Positions 54,284-63,222 are shown, counted from the stretch's first letter. The stretch: 64,000 bases of DNA from Actinomadura hallensis (GCF_006716765.1 NZ_VFPO01000001.1:3906001-3970000); one strand, 5' to 3'. The notes: generated by a model from the letters alone, not told the origin. Translations and numbers: made by a program.

Positions 54284-55099
54284 TCACCGCGCCCTCGTCC
54301 TGGCGTACTGCTCCGGGTCCACCGCGTACGCCTCGTAGGTGAGCGAGCCGAGCTCGTCGCCCGTCGCGGCGTGCGCCAGCGTCGCGGCGCAGCGGGAGCG
54401 GCGCCCGGGGACCCGGGCGATCGGCCAGCGCAGCAGGAGCGGGACGTCCCGGTCGATGCGGAACGGGATGTCCAGCCGCAGCGCCACCCACAGCAGCGTG
54501 GCGTCCATGGGCTTGCCGTGCTCCTGGTGCTCCAGCATCGTGGCGAACTGCCGGCCGGCCTCCACGATCTCCACGGGGCCGCGGTGGGGGGACGGCGGCT
54601 CCGGCCCCGCCGGCGGCTGCAGCACGGCGGCCTCCACCACTCCGCGCCCGCGCCGCACCGGCTCGCCGACCAGGATGTTCTCCGGGCGGTGCCGGTGGAC
54701 CAGCTCCGCGGGCGCCTGCCGGGGCGGGACGGACACGGTCCCCCGGGAGCCGCCCGGGACGGCCGGTGCGTCGTCGGCGAAGGCGATGGAGCCCTCGCAG
54801 ACCGTCTCCCCCGCCTGCCGGGCCTCGACCGTCCACGCCCGGTTCGGGCCGGGCATCGGGCGGCAGGACAGGGTCGTCGCCCGGTCCAGCTCGCAGAAGC
54901 GGGTGAAGTCGAGCCCGGCCACCACCCGGCCGGGCGCCCGCCGCCGGGGCCGGCGCAGCTCGTCGGCGCGGACGGCCAGGTCGAGCAGTCCGCTGAACAG
55001 CAGCATGCCCGGCACGTGGTCCAGCGGGTGGTCGAAGTAGAAGGGATCGGACTCGTCGACCACCAGCTCGCGGAATCGATCGATGACGGACGCGGACAT
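54284..55099 (-). CDS. AfsA-like A-factor biosynthesis hotdog-domain protein
   Basis: A 271-residue protein with two AfsA-type hotdog repeats. The first repeat carries DPFYFDHPLDHVPGMLLFSGLLDLA, where Asp/His/Glu-rich HPLDHVPG is the AfsA signature. The second begins VHRHRPENILVGEP, matching the (H)xxxENxLV motif, and contains EIVEAGRQFATMLEHQEHG. AfsA condenses an acyl chain with dihydroxyacetone phosphate in gamma-butyrolactone signalling. As the first gene of a prenyl cluster it could build an acylated or prenylated glycerol-type intermediate. GGGAGGGG before the ATG. The stretch upstream to 55590 is a gene-free, AT-rich promoter region. Confidence 0.85.
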   Translation of the reverse strand: MSASVIDRFRELVVDESDPFYFDHPLDHVPGMLLFSGLLDLAVRADELRRPRRRAPGRVVAGLDFTRFCELDRATTLSCRPMPGPNRAWTVEARQAGETVCEGSIAFADDAPAVPGGSRGTVSVPPRQAPAELVHRHRPENILVGEPVRRGRGVVEAAVLQPPAGPEPPSPHRGPVEIVEAGRQFATMLEHQEHGKPMDATLLWVALRLDIPFRIDRDVPLLLRWPIARVPGRRSRCAATLAHAATGDELGSLTYEAYAVDPEQYARTRAR

Positions 55100-55589
55100 G
55101 CGCCCCTCCCTTCATTTAGTGACCCCTGGCTTCGCACCGGCGTGCGCCGAAAAGGCACCTCACGCCCTTCTCGGCAAGAGCGGAAAAACCGGCTGGACGG
55201 CCGTCATCTTGCTACATAAAAGCGCACATCTGAACTGCACTCCTGGGCAGTCCGTGCTGTGGGGGTCTTCCCAGACCGGCAACCCCGCCTCCGCCGGACA
55301 CGCTCCGTGCAAGGGCGTCACGCGCGGAAAGCGCATGTCAGCGACCACTTGCGGGGCGCGGCCCGGACGCGGCCGCCGGACCGCCCCGCCGAAGCCCGCA
55401 CGTCACCGGCCCGCAATGGAGATCGACGGGAAGGGGATTGTCCGGAGCGCGCGCCGAACTTTACGGAGCAATTCGTACAAGATATATTTTCAAACTATTC
55501 CGCCGTCACCGCAGAACGCACGCGAATGTGATTTTGCACACAAATTATTGGCAGAATGCGGTCAAAGCCGGGCGCGCCGTCCGAGCGGG
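55100..55589. other. Gene-free, AT-rich intergenic segment
   Basis: I see no supportable gene here. The part 55455-55560 is strikingly A+T rich for this genome (for example GATATATTTTCAAACTATT) and would suit binding by Lsr2, whose genes lie 1 kb away. The cluster promoter reading leftward from about 55130-55200 should also lie here. Confidence 0.5.
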
Positions 55590-56420
55590 GGCTTGTCAGC
55601 GGCGGTGCAGGGCGTGCTCAGGCGCGGCTCGCCTGGCGGCACCTCGCGGTCGAGGCCGGGCGGCTGCCGACCCTGCTGCCTGCCGTCGGACCCGACGGCG
55701 CCGTCCGAGGCCGTCCGGGAGCAGGCGGCCCGCGCGGGCCGGCCGCTGCCGCGGCGGCTCGCGGTGATCATGCCGCGGCCGGGAAGCGGCGGCGCGGGCC
55801 CGGCCGGGCTGCCGCCCCCGCTGCTGACGGGACTGGACCACGGCCGGCCCTGCATGATCATGCCCGACCGGATGGTCGCGGCCGGACCGGGGAGCTGACC
55901 GCGACCCTCGCGGGCTGGACGGGCGCGGTCGGGCCGTCCGTCCCGGTCGATCGGGCGGGGACATCGCTGCAGTGGGCGCGGCGCATGCTAGAGCTCGTTC
56001 CCGCCGCCCCTCCCCCGGGCCGCGCCGGCCGCGCCTCCGCCGGATCCAAGGTGTCCGGCGGGCCCCGCGGGCTCAAGGGACTCCGCCAGGCGGGGCGCCC
56101 GGCGAGGCGGGACGCTCATCGGGCGGAGGAGCACGTGCCCGTGCTGTCGTTGCGCGAGGGCGGGTCGCTCACCGCGATCGTGGCGGCCCGCCGACCGGCC
56201 CCGCTGGAGCAGGCCGGGCCCCGCCAGGGCCTGCGGTTGGCGGTGACGCCGCTGGAGTGCATGAAGCACGGCTTCAACGCCACGGGCGCCGCCGAAGTCC
56301 TGCGCGTGCGCCCGCAGACCGTCCGCCACCGGCCGGCGCAGCTCCACGACATGTCGGGTCCGACATCGAGGACCGGCGATCCGGCTCGAGATGATGCTGC
56401 TCCCGCATACCCGGGTCGAG
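55590..56420 (+). pseudogene. Decayed PucR/CdaR-type regulator
   Basis: Family blocks are readable but in two frames. AVREQAARAGRPLPRRLAVI, then LLTGLDHGRPCMIMPDRM, lies in one frame and stops at 55898. GWTGAVGPSVPVDRAGTSLQWARRMLELV, HVPVLSLREGGSLTAIVAARR and the C-terminal HTH LRVRPQTVRHRPAQLHDMSG lie in the next frame. A one-base shift near 55880-55898 joins them. The HTH also has Arg/Pro substitutions where the family has VHPQTVRYRLRQL. There is no credible start. I infer an inactivated regulator, related in type to the intact one at 48423. Confidence 0.6.
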
Positions 56421-56583
56421 CGGCACGGCCGGCGATAGGCCGCCCTCATACGCCGGCCATTCACGCTCCAGTTCCTCTCGTAACGGGTTGCGCTCACCGG
56501 CGCGTCTCCGCCCCATGCCCGGGCCGGGAATCCGCTACGGTCGGGTGCGCCGCACGGGCGATGGGAAGGAACACTGAGTACAC

Positions 56584-56940
56584 ATGGCCGAGAAGGTCAT
56601 TAGGGTCGACGACATCGACGGCTCCGAAGGGGGCGATGTCGCAAAGCGGGACTTCGAAGTCCTCGGCCGCACGTTCACGATCGACTTGAGCGATGACAAC
56701 TTCAAGCGGCTGAACGAGACGCTGGACGCCTTGGCTCCCTTCATCGAGAACGCCACCGAGGTGAAGCCCGCCGGAAGGGGACGCAAGACCCGGACGGCGA
56801 AGATCAAGGGCTACACGAACAGCGATGTTCGAGAGTGGGCATTGCGAAGTGACATCGAAGTCTCCGAACGTGGCAAGATATCCGATGAGGTCTATGCTGC
56901 ATTCATCGAGGCACATCCGGACGCCAAGCCGGACGCATAG
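56584..56940 (+). CDS. Lsr2 family nucleoid protein, divergent copy
   Basis: A 118-residue Lsr2-like xenogeneic silencer. The N-terminal dimerisation domain (VIRVDDIDGSEGG, RTFTIDLSDDNFKRLNETLDALAPFIENA) and C-terminal DNA-binding domain (NSDVREWALRSDIEVSERGKIS) are present. The DNA-minor-groove loop is RGK where Lsr2 usually has RGR, and the tail is longer (EAHPDAKPDA). Codon use is less G+C biased than in neighbouring genes. AAGGAA and a TACGGT -10 candidate (56536-56541) precede the ATG. It is followed by a second lsr2 17 bp later. Confidence 0.9.
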   Translation: MAEKVIRVDDIDGSEGGDVAKRDFEVLGRTFTIDLSDDNFKRLNETLDALAPFIENATEVKPAGRGRKTRTAKIKGYTNSDVREWALRSDIEVSERGKISDEVYAAFIEAHPDAKPDA

Positions 56941-56957
56941 CTAGAGGGAGTCCCCGC

Positions 56958-57287
56958 ATGGCACAGAAGGTCGAAGTCCTTCTCGTGGACGACATCGACG
57001 GCGGAGAGGCTGACGAGACCGTCAGCTTTTCCCTCGATGGCACCAACTACGAGATCGACCTCAGCAAGAAGAACGCCGCCAAGCTGCGCGAAGGCCTGGA
57101 GCCGTTCGTGGCGCACGCGCGCAGGGCGCGCAGGCCCGCGGGCCGCGGCGGGCGTGCCACGCGGACCGCGGGCAGCCGCGAGCGTTCCGCGGAGATTCGC
57201 GAGTGGGCGAAGAGCCGCGGCATCAAGGTCAATGAGCGGGGCCGCATCCCCGCCAATGTGATCGAGCAGTACGAGGCCGCGCACTAG
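56958..57287 (+). CDS. lsr2: Lsr2 nucleoid-associated protein
   Basis: A 109-residue canonical Lsr2: VEVLLVDDIDGGEADETVSFSLDG at the N terminus, a basic linker with RPAGRGGRATRTAG, and the DNA-binding domain SAEIREWAKSRGIKVNERGRIPANVIEQYEAAH with the intact RGR AT-hook-like loop. It bridges AT-rich DNA and silences foreign or special-metabolite genes. Tandem with the divergent copy, and closed by a 19-bp terminator stem at 57325-57366. Confidence 0.95.
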   Translation: MAQKVEVLLVDDIDGGEADETVSFSLDGTNYEIDLSKKNAAKLREGLEPFVAHARRARRPAGRGGRATRTAGSRERSAEIREWAKSRGIKVNERGRIPANVIEQYEAAH

Positions 57288-57324
57288 CGGTCCGCCGCGT
57301 GGCCGGCGGCGTTCCGGCACGGCT

Positions 57325-57366
57325 CAAGGGGCCGGGGTGCGGAGAATTCCGCACCCCGGCCCCTTG
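57325..57366 (+). terminator. Terminator of the lsr2 pair
   Basis: CAAGGGGCCGGGGTGCGGA (57325-57343) and its perfect complement (57348-57366) form a 19-bp stem with a GAAT loop. Confidence 0.85.
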
Positions 57367-57542
57367 CGGTGCGCAGGCGGGCAAATCGCCTTTTCGGTAC
57401 GGCATTCGACGGGCGGCGGTTCGTCCCTTCGGAGGAAACCTCCGGGGGAGCCGAACGCACCCGGAACCGGGCCTAATGCCCGGAAATGGTATGACATAAC
57501 ACAATAGGCTCACGCCTGGGGAACGGCCGAGGGGGCAGACGG

Positions 57543-59420
57543 TTGAGACGCGCGACGCGATGGGACCGGGTGCGGTACTGGTTCGACCGGACCATGTCGA
57601 AGGGGACGCCCGCGCTCATCGGCTGGCTCGGCCTGGCCTCGGCCGCGCTGGTGGTCGTGGTGGCGACCGCCGCGGTCGTCGTCGCGCCGGACGACAGCGC
57701 CGACAACGGCAACTGGCCCGGCATGGTCTGGCGCAGCCTGCTGCGCACCCTCGACCCCGGCACGATGGGCGACGACACCGGCACCGGCCCGTTCCTGGGG
57801 CTGATGCTCCTTGCCACGGTCGGCGGGATCTTCATCGTCAGCTCGCTGATCGGCGTGATCACCACCGGGCTGGAAGGCAAGATCGCCGAGCTGCGCAAGG
57901 GGCGGTCGCGGGTCGTCGAGCACGGCCACACCGTGCTGCTCGGCTGGTCCGAGCAGGTCTTCACCGTGGTCGCCGAGCTGGTGGAGGCCAACCAGAGCAA
58001 GCGCAAGTCGTGCGTGGCGATCCTCGCCAACCGCGACAAGGTCGAGATGGAGGACGCGATCCGCGACCGGGTGGGCGACCTCGGCCGCACCCGCATCGTG
58101 TGCCGCACCGGCGACCCGCTGAAGATCGCCGACGTGGAGCTGGTCAGCCCCGGCACCGCCCGCTCGATCGTCATCGTCACCCCCGAGACCGAGGACGCCG
58201 ACACCCGGGTCATCAAGGTCCTGCTGTCGCTCGGCTCCCGCGAGTGGGGGCGCCGCCGCCCGCACGTGGTGGCCGCGGTGCACGACTCGGCGAACCTGCC
58301 CGCCGCCCGCCTGGCGGGCGGCGAGAACGCCAACGTGATAGACGCCGACGACGTCGCGATCCGGCTGATCGTCCAGTCGCACCGGCAGTCGGGCCTGTCG
58401 CAGGTCTACACCGACCTGCTCGACTTCGCCGGGCACGAGTTCTACATGCGGCGCGAGCCCGCCCTGGCCGGGACGACGTTCGGCGACGCCCTGTCGGCCT
58501 ACGAGCTCGGCATCCCGTCGGGGTTGCGGCGCGCGGACGGGACCGTGCTGCTCAACCCGCCGATGGACACCGTGATCCGCACCGACGACGAGGTCATCGT
58601 GCTGGCCGAGGACGACCTGCTCATCCGGCTGGCGTCCGACCCCGCCCCGCCGGTCAAGGAGGCGGCGATCGCCACGGCGACGCCGCGGGCGCCGGAGCCC
58701 GAGCGGACGCTGATGCTCGGCTGGAACCACCGCGCACCGAAGATCATCGAGCTGCTGGACGAGTTCCTCGCCCCCGGGTCGGCCCTGACGGTGGCGGCGC
58801 CGCGCGAGGACCCCACCGGGCGGCTGCGCCCCCGCACCAACCTCGCGGTCGACTTCGTGCGCGCCGAGCCCACCGACCGGCCGTCGCTGGAGGCCCTCGA
58901 CGTCGGCTCGTACCAGCACATCATCGTGCTGTCGGAGGAGGGCGTCGACCACAAGAGCGCGGACGCGCGCACGCTGGTCACGCTGCTGCACCTGCGGGAC
59001 ATGGAGGACGCCCTGGGCGACCCGTTCTCCATCGTCAGCGAGATCAACGACGACGCCAACCGGGAGATCGCGCAGGTCACCAAGGCCGACGACTTCGTGG
59101 TCAGCGAGAAGCTGATCAGCCTGATGCTGACGCAGCTCAGCGAGAACCGGTATCTGTACGACGTGTTCGTCGACCTGCTCGACCCGGCCGGTTCGGAGAT
59201 CTACCTCAAGCCCGCCTGCGACTACCTCGTGCCGGGCGAGGAGGCCGACTTCGCGACGCTCACCGAGTCGGCGCGGAGGCGCGGGGAGGTCGCGCTCGGC
59301 TACCGGCTGACCGAGCACTTCCACGAGCCGCCCGACTACGGCGTGGTGCTGAACCCGGACAAGACGGCCCCGCTCACGCTGGCGGCCGACGACCGCGTCA
59401 TCGTCCTCGCAGAGGACTGA
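57543..59420 (+). CDS. CASTOR/POLLUX-like ion channel with RCK-type domains
   Basis: A 625-residue membrane protein. Two to three N-terminal helices (about 23-48 and 83-108, with the pore region GMVWRSLLRTLDPGTMG) are followed by two RCK/TrkA-N-like nucleotide-binding regions: HTVLLGWSEQVFTVVAELVEAN (about 128) and TLMLGWNHRAPKIIELLDEF (about 391). The layout matches CASTOR/POLLUX channels, cation (Ca/K) channels known in plant symbiosis, whose bacterial relatives are largely uncharacterised. Start TTG at 57543 with GAGGGGG upstream. It follows the lsr2 terminator and has its own promoter. Confidence 0.9.
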   Translation: MRRATRWDRVRYWFDRTMSKGTPALIGWLGLASAALVVVVATAAVVVAPDDSADNGNWPGMVWRSLLRTLDPGTMGDDTGTGPFLGLMLLATVGGIFIVSSLIGVITTGLEGKIAELRKGRSRVVEHGHTVLLGWSEQVFTVVAELVEANQSKRKSCVAILANRDKVEMEDAIRDRVGDLGRTRIVCRTGDPLKIADVELVSPGTARSIVIVTPETEDADTRVIKVLLSLGSREWGRRRPHVVAAVHDSANLPAARLAGGENANVIDADDVAIRLIVQSHRQSGLSQVYTDLLDFAGHEFYMRREPALAGTTFGDALSAYELGIPSGLRRADGTVLLNPPMDTVIRTDDEVIVLAEDDLLIRLASDPAPPVKEAAIATATPRAPEPERTLMLGWNHRAPKIIELLDEFLAPGSALTVAAPREDPTGRLRPRTNLAVDFVRAEPTDRPSLEALDVGSYQHIIVLSEEGVDHKSADARTLVTLLHLRDMEDALGDPFSIVSEINDDANREIAQVTKADDFVVSEKLISLMLTQLSENRYLYDVFVDLLDPAGSEIYLKPACDYLVPGEEADFATLTESARRRGEVALGYRLTEHFHEPPDYGVVLNPDKTAPLTLAADDRVIVLAED

Positions 59421-59469
59421 AGGGCGACGTCCTCGGTCGTGGGTTGCGCGGGGCGTTCGCGCCGGTCGT

Positions 59470-60429
59470 TCAGCTCTGGAGCCGGGCCCAGACCTCGCGG
59501 TCGCGGTCGGCGGTCCAGATCCGGGGGCGTTCGACGCCGTCCAGCTCGTCCCAGAGGCGGGAGACGTCGAACGGCAGGCAGTGCTCGAAGATCGGCCATC
59601 GGCCGTAGGCGGGCGCCAGCGCGGCGTGCACCGCGGCGAAGGCGTCCCTGAGGGCGCCGCCGCCGTCCCGCACGCGGCCGACCTCGCGGATCATCGTCTC
59701 GAGGAAGTCGCGGGTCTGCCCGACGGCGTCCCGCACGGCGTCCCGGCCGTGGGCGACGGCGCCGCGCCCGCCGACGAGCGTCTCCGCGCCGAAGGAGGCG
59801 ACGTGGTCGAGCGTCCGGGACGCCCATTCGCGGTGGAACGCGTCGCCGGTGTAGAGCGCGGCCTGCGTCTCCACGAGGTCTCCGGCGAACAGGATCCGGT
59901 GCCGGGGCAGCCAGGCCACGATGTCGCCCTCGGTGTGGCCGCGCCCGCAGTACGCGAGGTCCAGGTCGCCGCGGTCGCCGCCGAGGTCGATCGTGAGCGT
60001 GCCGGAGAACGTCACCGACGGCCAGGTGAGGCCGGGGATGCCGTCCGGCTCCTTGAACAGCCGCGGCATCCGGGCGAGCTCGGACTCCCAGTCCTGCTCG
60101 CCCCGCTCGGCGATCAGCGAGCGGGTCAGGTCGTGCGCGACGACCACGGGGGCGCCGAACGCGCCGGCGCCCAGCGTCCGGACGGCGTGGTAGTGCGACA
60201 GGACCAGGTAGCGGATCGGCTTGTCGGTGTGCGCGCGCAGGATCGTCAGCCAGTCGCGGGCGGCGGCCGGCGTGGCGAGCGCCTCGAAGCAGACGACGAA
60301 GTCCTCGCCCTCGACGGCGCCGGCGTTAGGGTCGCCCTCGGCGGTGAGCGCGTAGACCCCGTCGGCCAGGATCTCCAGCGTCTGCGGCTTGTCGTCCAGG
60401 TCTGCGGACGACGCGAACGGCCTGGGCAT
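59470..60429 (-). CDS. MBL-fold metallo-hydrolase
   Basis: A 319-residue metallo-beta-lactamase-fold protein. The metal motif reads LSHYHAVRTLGAG, so the canonical HxHxDH is reduced to HxH with Val-Arg in place of Asp-His, while GRGHTEGDIVAWLPRHRILFAGDLVE retains the later His and Asp ligands. This variant occurs in a recognised MBL subgroup, possibly with one metal. ATG at 60429 with GAGGGGG 5 nt upstream; an earlier GTG at 60468 is less likely. Substrate unknown. Confidence 0.85.
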   Translation of the reverse strand: MPRPFASSADLDDKPQTLEILADGVYALTAEGDPNAGAVEGEDFVVCFEALATPAAARDWLTILRAHTDKPIRYLVLSHYHAVRTLGAGAFGAPVVVAHDLTRSLIAERGEQDWESELARMPRLFKEPDGIPGLTWPSVTFSGTLTIDLGGDRGDLDLAYCGRGHTEGDIVAWLPRHRILFAGDLVETQAALYTGDAFHREWASRTLDHVASFGAETLVGGRGAVAHGRDAVRDAVGQTRDFLETMIREVGRVRDGGGALRDAFAAVHAALAPAYGRWPIFEHCLPFDVSRLWDELDGVERPRIWTADRDREVWARLQS

Positions 60430-60581
60430 CGGCGCCCCCTCGTTGCTCGTGACCGCGGCCTCCGCCACGTGCCATGGTTCATTCCACGCGAATCGCCCGA
60501 TAACCGTCTCCGCGTCGCGGGGAGGACGGCCCTCGCCGGGGTAAGGGGATCTTGCACCGATCCGCTGTGGAGGGAGGCCGG

Positions 60582-61907
60582 GTGACCGCCGCGCTCGGGC
60601 TGCTGGCCGTCCTGCTGCTGACCGCCGCGACGGGCTACTTCGTGGCGCAGGAGTTCGCGTTCGTCACCGCCGACCGCCCGGCCCTCGACCAGCGCGCGGC
60701 GGAGGGCGACCGGAGGGCCGCGCGGGCGCTGCGGGTGATGGGCCGGCTGTCGTTCATGCTGTCGGGCGCCCAGCTCGGCATCACGGTCACCGCGCTGGTG
60801 GTGGGCTTCATCGCCAGGCCGGCGCTGGGCGACCTGATCGCCCCGGCGCTGGAGGCGGCCGGGGCGCCGCCGGCGGCGGTCGGCGGCACGGCGGTGGCGC
60901 TCGGCTTCGCCCTGGCCACCGTGATCCAGATGGTGCTGGGCGAGCTGTTCCCCAAGAACCTGGCCCTGGCCAGGGCGAACGGCCTGGCGCGGGCGCTGGC
61001 CGGGTCCACCCTCGTCTACCTGGCGCTGGCGGGGCCGCTGATCAGGCTGTTCGACGCGTCCGCCAACCGGCTCGTCCGCGCGGCGGGCATCGAGCCGGTG
61101 GAGGAGCTGCGGCACGGCGCGACGCTGGAGGAGCTCGGGCGGATGATCGGTGAGTCCGGCGAGAGGTTCGAGGAGGGCCACGCCGACCTGCTGGAGCGGG
61201 CGCTGCAGTTCTCCGAGCTGGACGCCGAGGAGGTCATGGTCCCCCGCGTGGACGTGGTGACCGTGCCCGCGTCGGCGCAGGCGGCCGAGCTGACCGACGT
61301 CATCGCCGCGAGCGGCCACACCCGCTACCCCGTCGTCGGCGAGAGCGTCGACGACCTCGTCGGGGTCGTCGGGCTGGAGGAGCTGATCCGGCTCGGCCCC
61401 GACGAGCTGCGGCGCACCGAGGTGCGCGAGATCGCGAAGGCGCCGGTGCTGCTGCCGTCCTCGCTGCCGCTGCCGGAGGTGGTGCTGCGGCTGGAGGACG
61501 CCGGCGCGCCGCTGGCCTGCGTCGTCGACGAGTACGGCGGGTTCGCCGGGATCGTCACGTGGGAGGACGTCGCCGAGGAGCTGGTCGGGGAGATCGCCGA
61601 CGAGAACGAGCTGGGCGAGGACCTCGCGATCCGCACCGGCGAGTGGTGGACGACCGACGCCGGGCTGCGGATGGACGAGGTCGCCCACGAGACGGGGATC
61701 GAGCTGCCCGACGGCGACTACGAGACCGTCGCGGGGCTGCTGATGCAGCGGCTCGGGCGGGTCGCCGAGCCCGGCGACGTGGTCACCGTCGACCTGCCGC
61801 CGACGCGGCTGGACGAGCCGCCCCGCACCGCCGTGATCGAGGTCCTGACGGTGCGCCGGCACGTGCCGGAGCTGATCCGCGTCCGCACCGTGGAGGCCGA
61901 CCGTTGA
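60582..61907 (+). CDS. CNNM/CorC-type (hemolysin family) transporter with CBS domains
   Basis: A 441-residue membrane protein: DUF21 transmembrane domain (VAQEFAFVTADRPAL; GAQLGITVTALVVGFIA; MVLGELFPKNLA), two CBS domains (VMVPRVDVVTVPASAQ; RYPVVGESVDDLVGVV; VVDEYGGFAGIVTWED), and a CorC_HlyC domain (GEWWTTDAGLRMDEV). Relatives export or take up Mg2+ and other divalent ions. GTG start at 60582 behind GGAGGGAGG. Its stop overlaps the start of a shorter homologue, and they probably work as a pair. Confidence 0.92.
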   Translation: MTAALGLLAVLLLTAATGYFVAQEFAFVTADRPALDQRAAEGDRRAARALRVMGRLSFMLSGAQLGITVTALVVGFIARPALGDLIAPALEAAGAPPAAVGGTAVALGFALATVIQMVLGELFPKNLALARANGLARALAGSTLVYLALAGPLIRLFDASANRLVRAAGIEPVEELRHGATLEELGRMIGESGERFEEGHADLLERALQFSELDAEEVMVPRVDVVTVPASAQAAELTDVIAASGHTRYPVVGESVDDLVGVVGLEELIRLGPDELRRTEVREIAKAPVLLPSSLPLPEVVLRLEDAGAPLACVVDEYGGFAGIVTWEDVAEELVGEIADENELGEDLAIRTGEWWTTDAGLRMDEVAHETGIELPDGDYETVAGLLMQRLGRVAEPGDVVTVDLPPTRLDEPPRTAVIEVLTVRRHVPELIRVRTVEADR

Positions 61908-62920
61908 GCATCACCCTCGGCCTGCTCGTCACGCTGGCGCTCCTGATCGGCAACGGGTTCTTCGTCGCGACGGAGTTCGCGCTGGTGGCGGCGCGGCGTC
62001 CGCGGCTGGAACGGGCCGCCGCGCGCGGGGGCCGGGCCGCGGCGGCCGCGGTCGCCGGGATCGACGAGCTGTCGCTGACCCTCGCGGGGGCGCAGCTCGG
62101 CATCACGATGTGCTCCCTCGGCCTCGGCCTGGTGTCCGAGCCGGTGTTCGCCGCGACCCTCACGCCGCCGATCCACGCGCTGGGGCTGCCGGAGGGCGCG
62201 GCGCACGCGGCCGCTTTCGTCATCGCCCTCGCGGTGGTGACGTTCCTGCACATGGTGGTCGGCGAGATGGCGCCCAAGTCGTGGGCGATCACGGACCCGG
62301 AGCGCTCGGCGACCCTGCTCGGCCTGCCGTTCCGCGCGTTCACCACCGTCGCGCGCCCGGTGCTGGCCGTGCTGAACGGCTCGACGAACCTGCTGCTGCG
62401 CATGATCGGCGTCCGCCCGGTCGGCGCGCAGGAGGTGGCGCGGACGCCGGAGCAGCTGCGCAGCATCGCGGAGGACTCGCGGCGCCTCGGGCTGATCGAG
62501 GACACCGAGCTGACGCTGCTCACCACCGCGCTGGACGCGCCGCGCGCACCCCTCGCCGACCTCGTCGTCCCCGTCTCGGAGATCGTCTCGGTGCCGCCGT
62601 CCGCGACGCCGCAGGAGGTCATCGACACCGCCGCCCGCACCGGCCGGCTCCGGATCATGCTGAGGGGCTCTGGGGCCGGGGCCGCGCGCATGGTGCACGT
62701 CCGGGACGCCTACCTGGCGCGTGCGCGCGGCCTCGGCACCACGGCCGGGGAGCTGGCCCATCCGGTGCCGGCGATCCCGGCCGGGACCCCGGCGGGCGAG
62801 GCCATGGCCACGCTGAAGGCGCACCACAGCCATCTCGGGCTCGTCGTGGCGCCGGACGGCGCCATCGCCGGCATGGTCACCCTGGACGACCTGCTCACCA
62901 CCCTGCTCACCGTCCGCTGA
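61904..62920 (+). CDS. CNNM/CorC-type transporter, second tandem copy
   Basis: A 338-residue homologue of the preceding gene: DUF21 (ATEFALVAARRPRLERAAARG; GAQLGITMCSLGLGLVSEP; HMVVGEMAPKSWAI) and CBS pair (DLVVPVSEIVSVPPSAT; GLVVAPDGAIAGMVTLDDLL). The C-terminal CorC_HlyC domain is absent. It starts with TTG at 61904, overlapping the previous stop as TTGA. Tandem long/short pairs of this kind are common in actinobacteria and suggest a heterodimer. Confidence 0.9.
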   Translation: MSITLGLLVTLALLIGNGFFVATEFALVAARRPRLERAAARGGRAAAAAVAGIDELSLTLAGAQLGITMCSLGLGLVSEPVFAATLTPPIHALGLPEGAAHAAAFVIALAVVTFLHMVVGEMAPKSWAITDPERSATLLGLPFRAFTTVARPVLAVLNGSTNLLLRMIGVRPVGAQEVARTPEQLRSIAEDSRRLGLIEDTELTLLTTALDAPRAPLADLVVPVSEIVSVPPSATPQEVIDTAARTGRLRIMLRGSGAGAARMVHVRDAYLARARGLGTTAGELAHPVPAIPAGTPAGEAMATLKAHHSHLGLVVAPDGAIAGMVTLDDLLTTLLTVR

Positions 62921-62938
62921 ACCGCGGGACCCGGCTGC

Positions 62939-62982
62939 GTCAACATCAGTTGACACGCGCCCGCTGTCAACCTACATTGACA
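62939..62982 (+). promoter_or_regulatory. Promoter with two TTGAC palindromes; leaderless start
   Basis: GTCAACATCAGTTGAC (62939-62954) and TGTCAACCTACATTGACA (62965-62982) are inverted repeats with the same GTCAA/TTGAC arms and 6-bp centres, 27 bp apart. A strong promoter is built into them: TTGACA (62950-62955), 17 bp, TACATT (62973-62978). The ATG at 62985 falls at the expected transcription start and there is no Shine-Dalgarno sequence, so the mRNA should be leaderless and repressible by a dimer covering both boxes. Confidence 0.8.
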
Positions 62983-62984
62983 GC

Positions 62985-63218
62985 ATGAGCGATGGAGTGA
63001 CGCTCGCCCGGGAGGCGAGCAGCCGGGACCCCGCGGTCGGGCTGCGGGCCGTCCGCGCGCTGCGCGAGCTGGCCGAGCGGCTGGAGGCCCTCCAGGTCGC
63101 CAACGCCCGCGACCAGGGCTGGTCCTGGCAGGAGATCGCGGTCTGCCTCGGCGTGAGCCGGCAGGCCGTCCACAAGAAGCACGGCGGCGGCCGCCGCCTC
63201 CTCAGGAAGGAGGAATGA
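62985..63218 (+). CDS. Small HTH protein
   Basis: A 77-residue DNA-binding protein: a helical N-terminal part (AVGLRAVRALRELAERLEALQVANARDQG), then an HTH (WSWQEIAVCLGVSRQAVHKKHGG) of the sigma-factor region 4/AsnC-like kind, and a basic tail. The mRNA is probably leaderless. It is coupled (4 nt gap) to a Clp N-domain protein. In many actinobacteria these two families occur together; the HTH probably autoregulates through the TTGAC palindromes. Confidence 0.85.
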   Translation: MSDGVTLAREASSRDPAVGLRAVRALRELAERLEALQVANARDQGWSWQEIAVCLGVSRQAVHKKHGGGRRLLRKEE

Positions 63219-63222
63219 CTCG

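Noticed and set aside
55083..55898. A 271-codon plus-strand frame downstream of the AfsA-like gene
   Set aside because: Only its last about 65 codons resemble a family (PucR); the first part overlaps the AfsA-like gene and the AT-rich gap. Treated as part of the pseudogene.
59470..60429. Classical metallo-beta-lactamase (antibiotic resistance) assignment
   Set aside because: The HxHxDH metal motif is incomplete and the sequence fits a non-resistance MBL subgroup.
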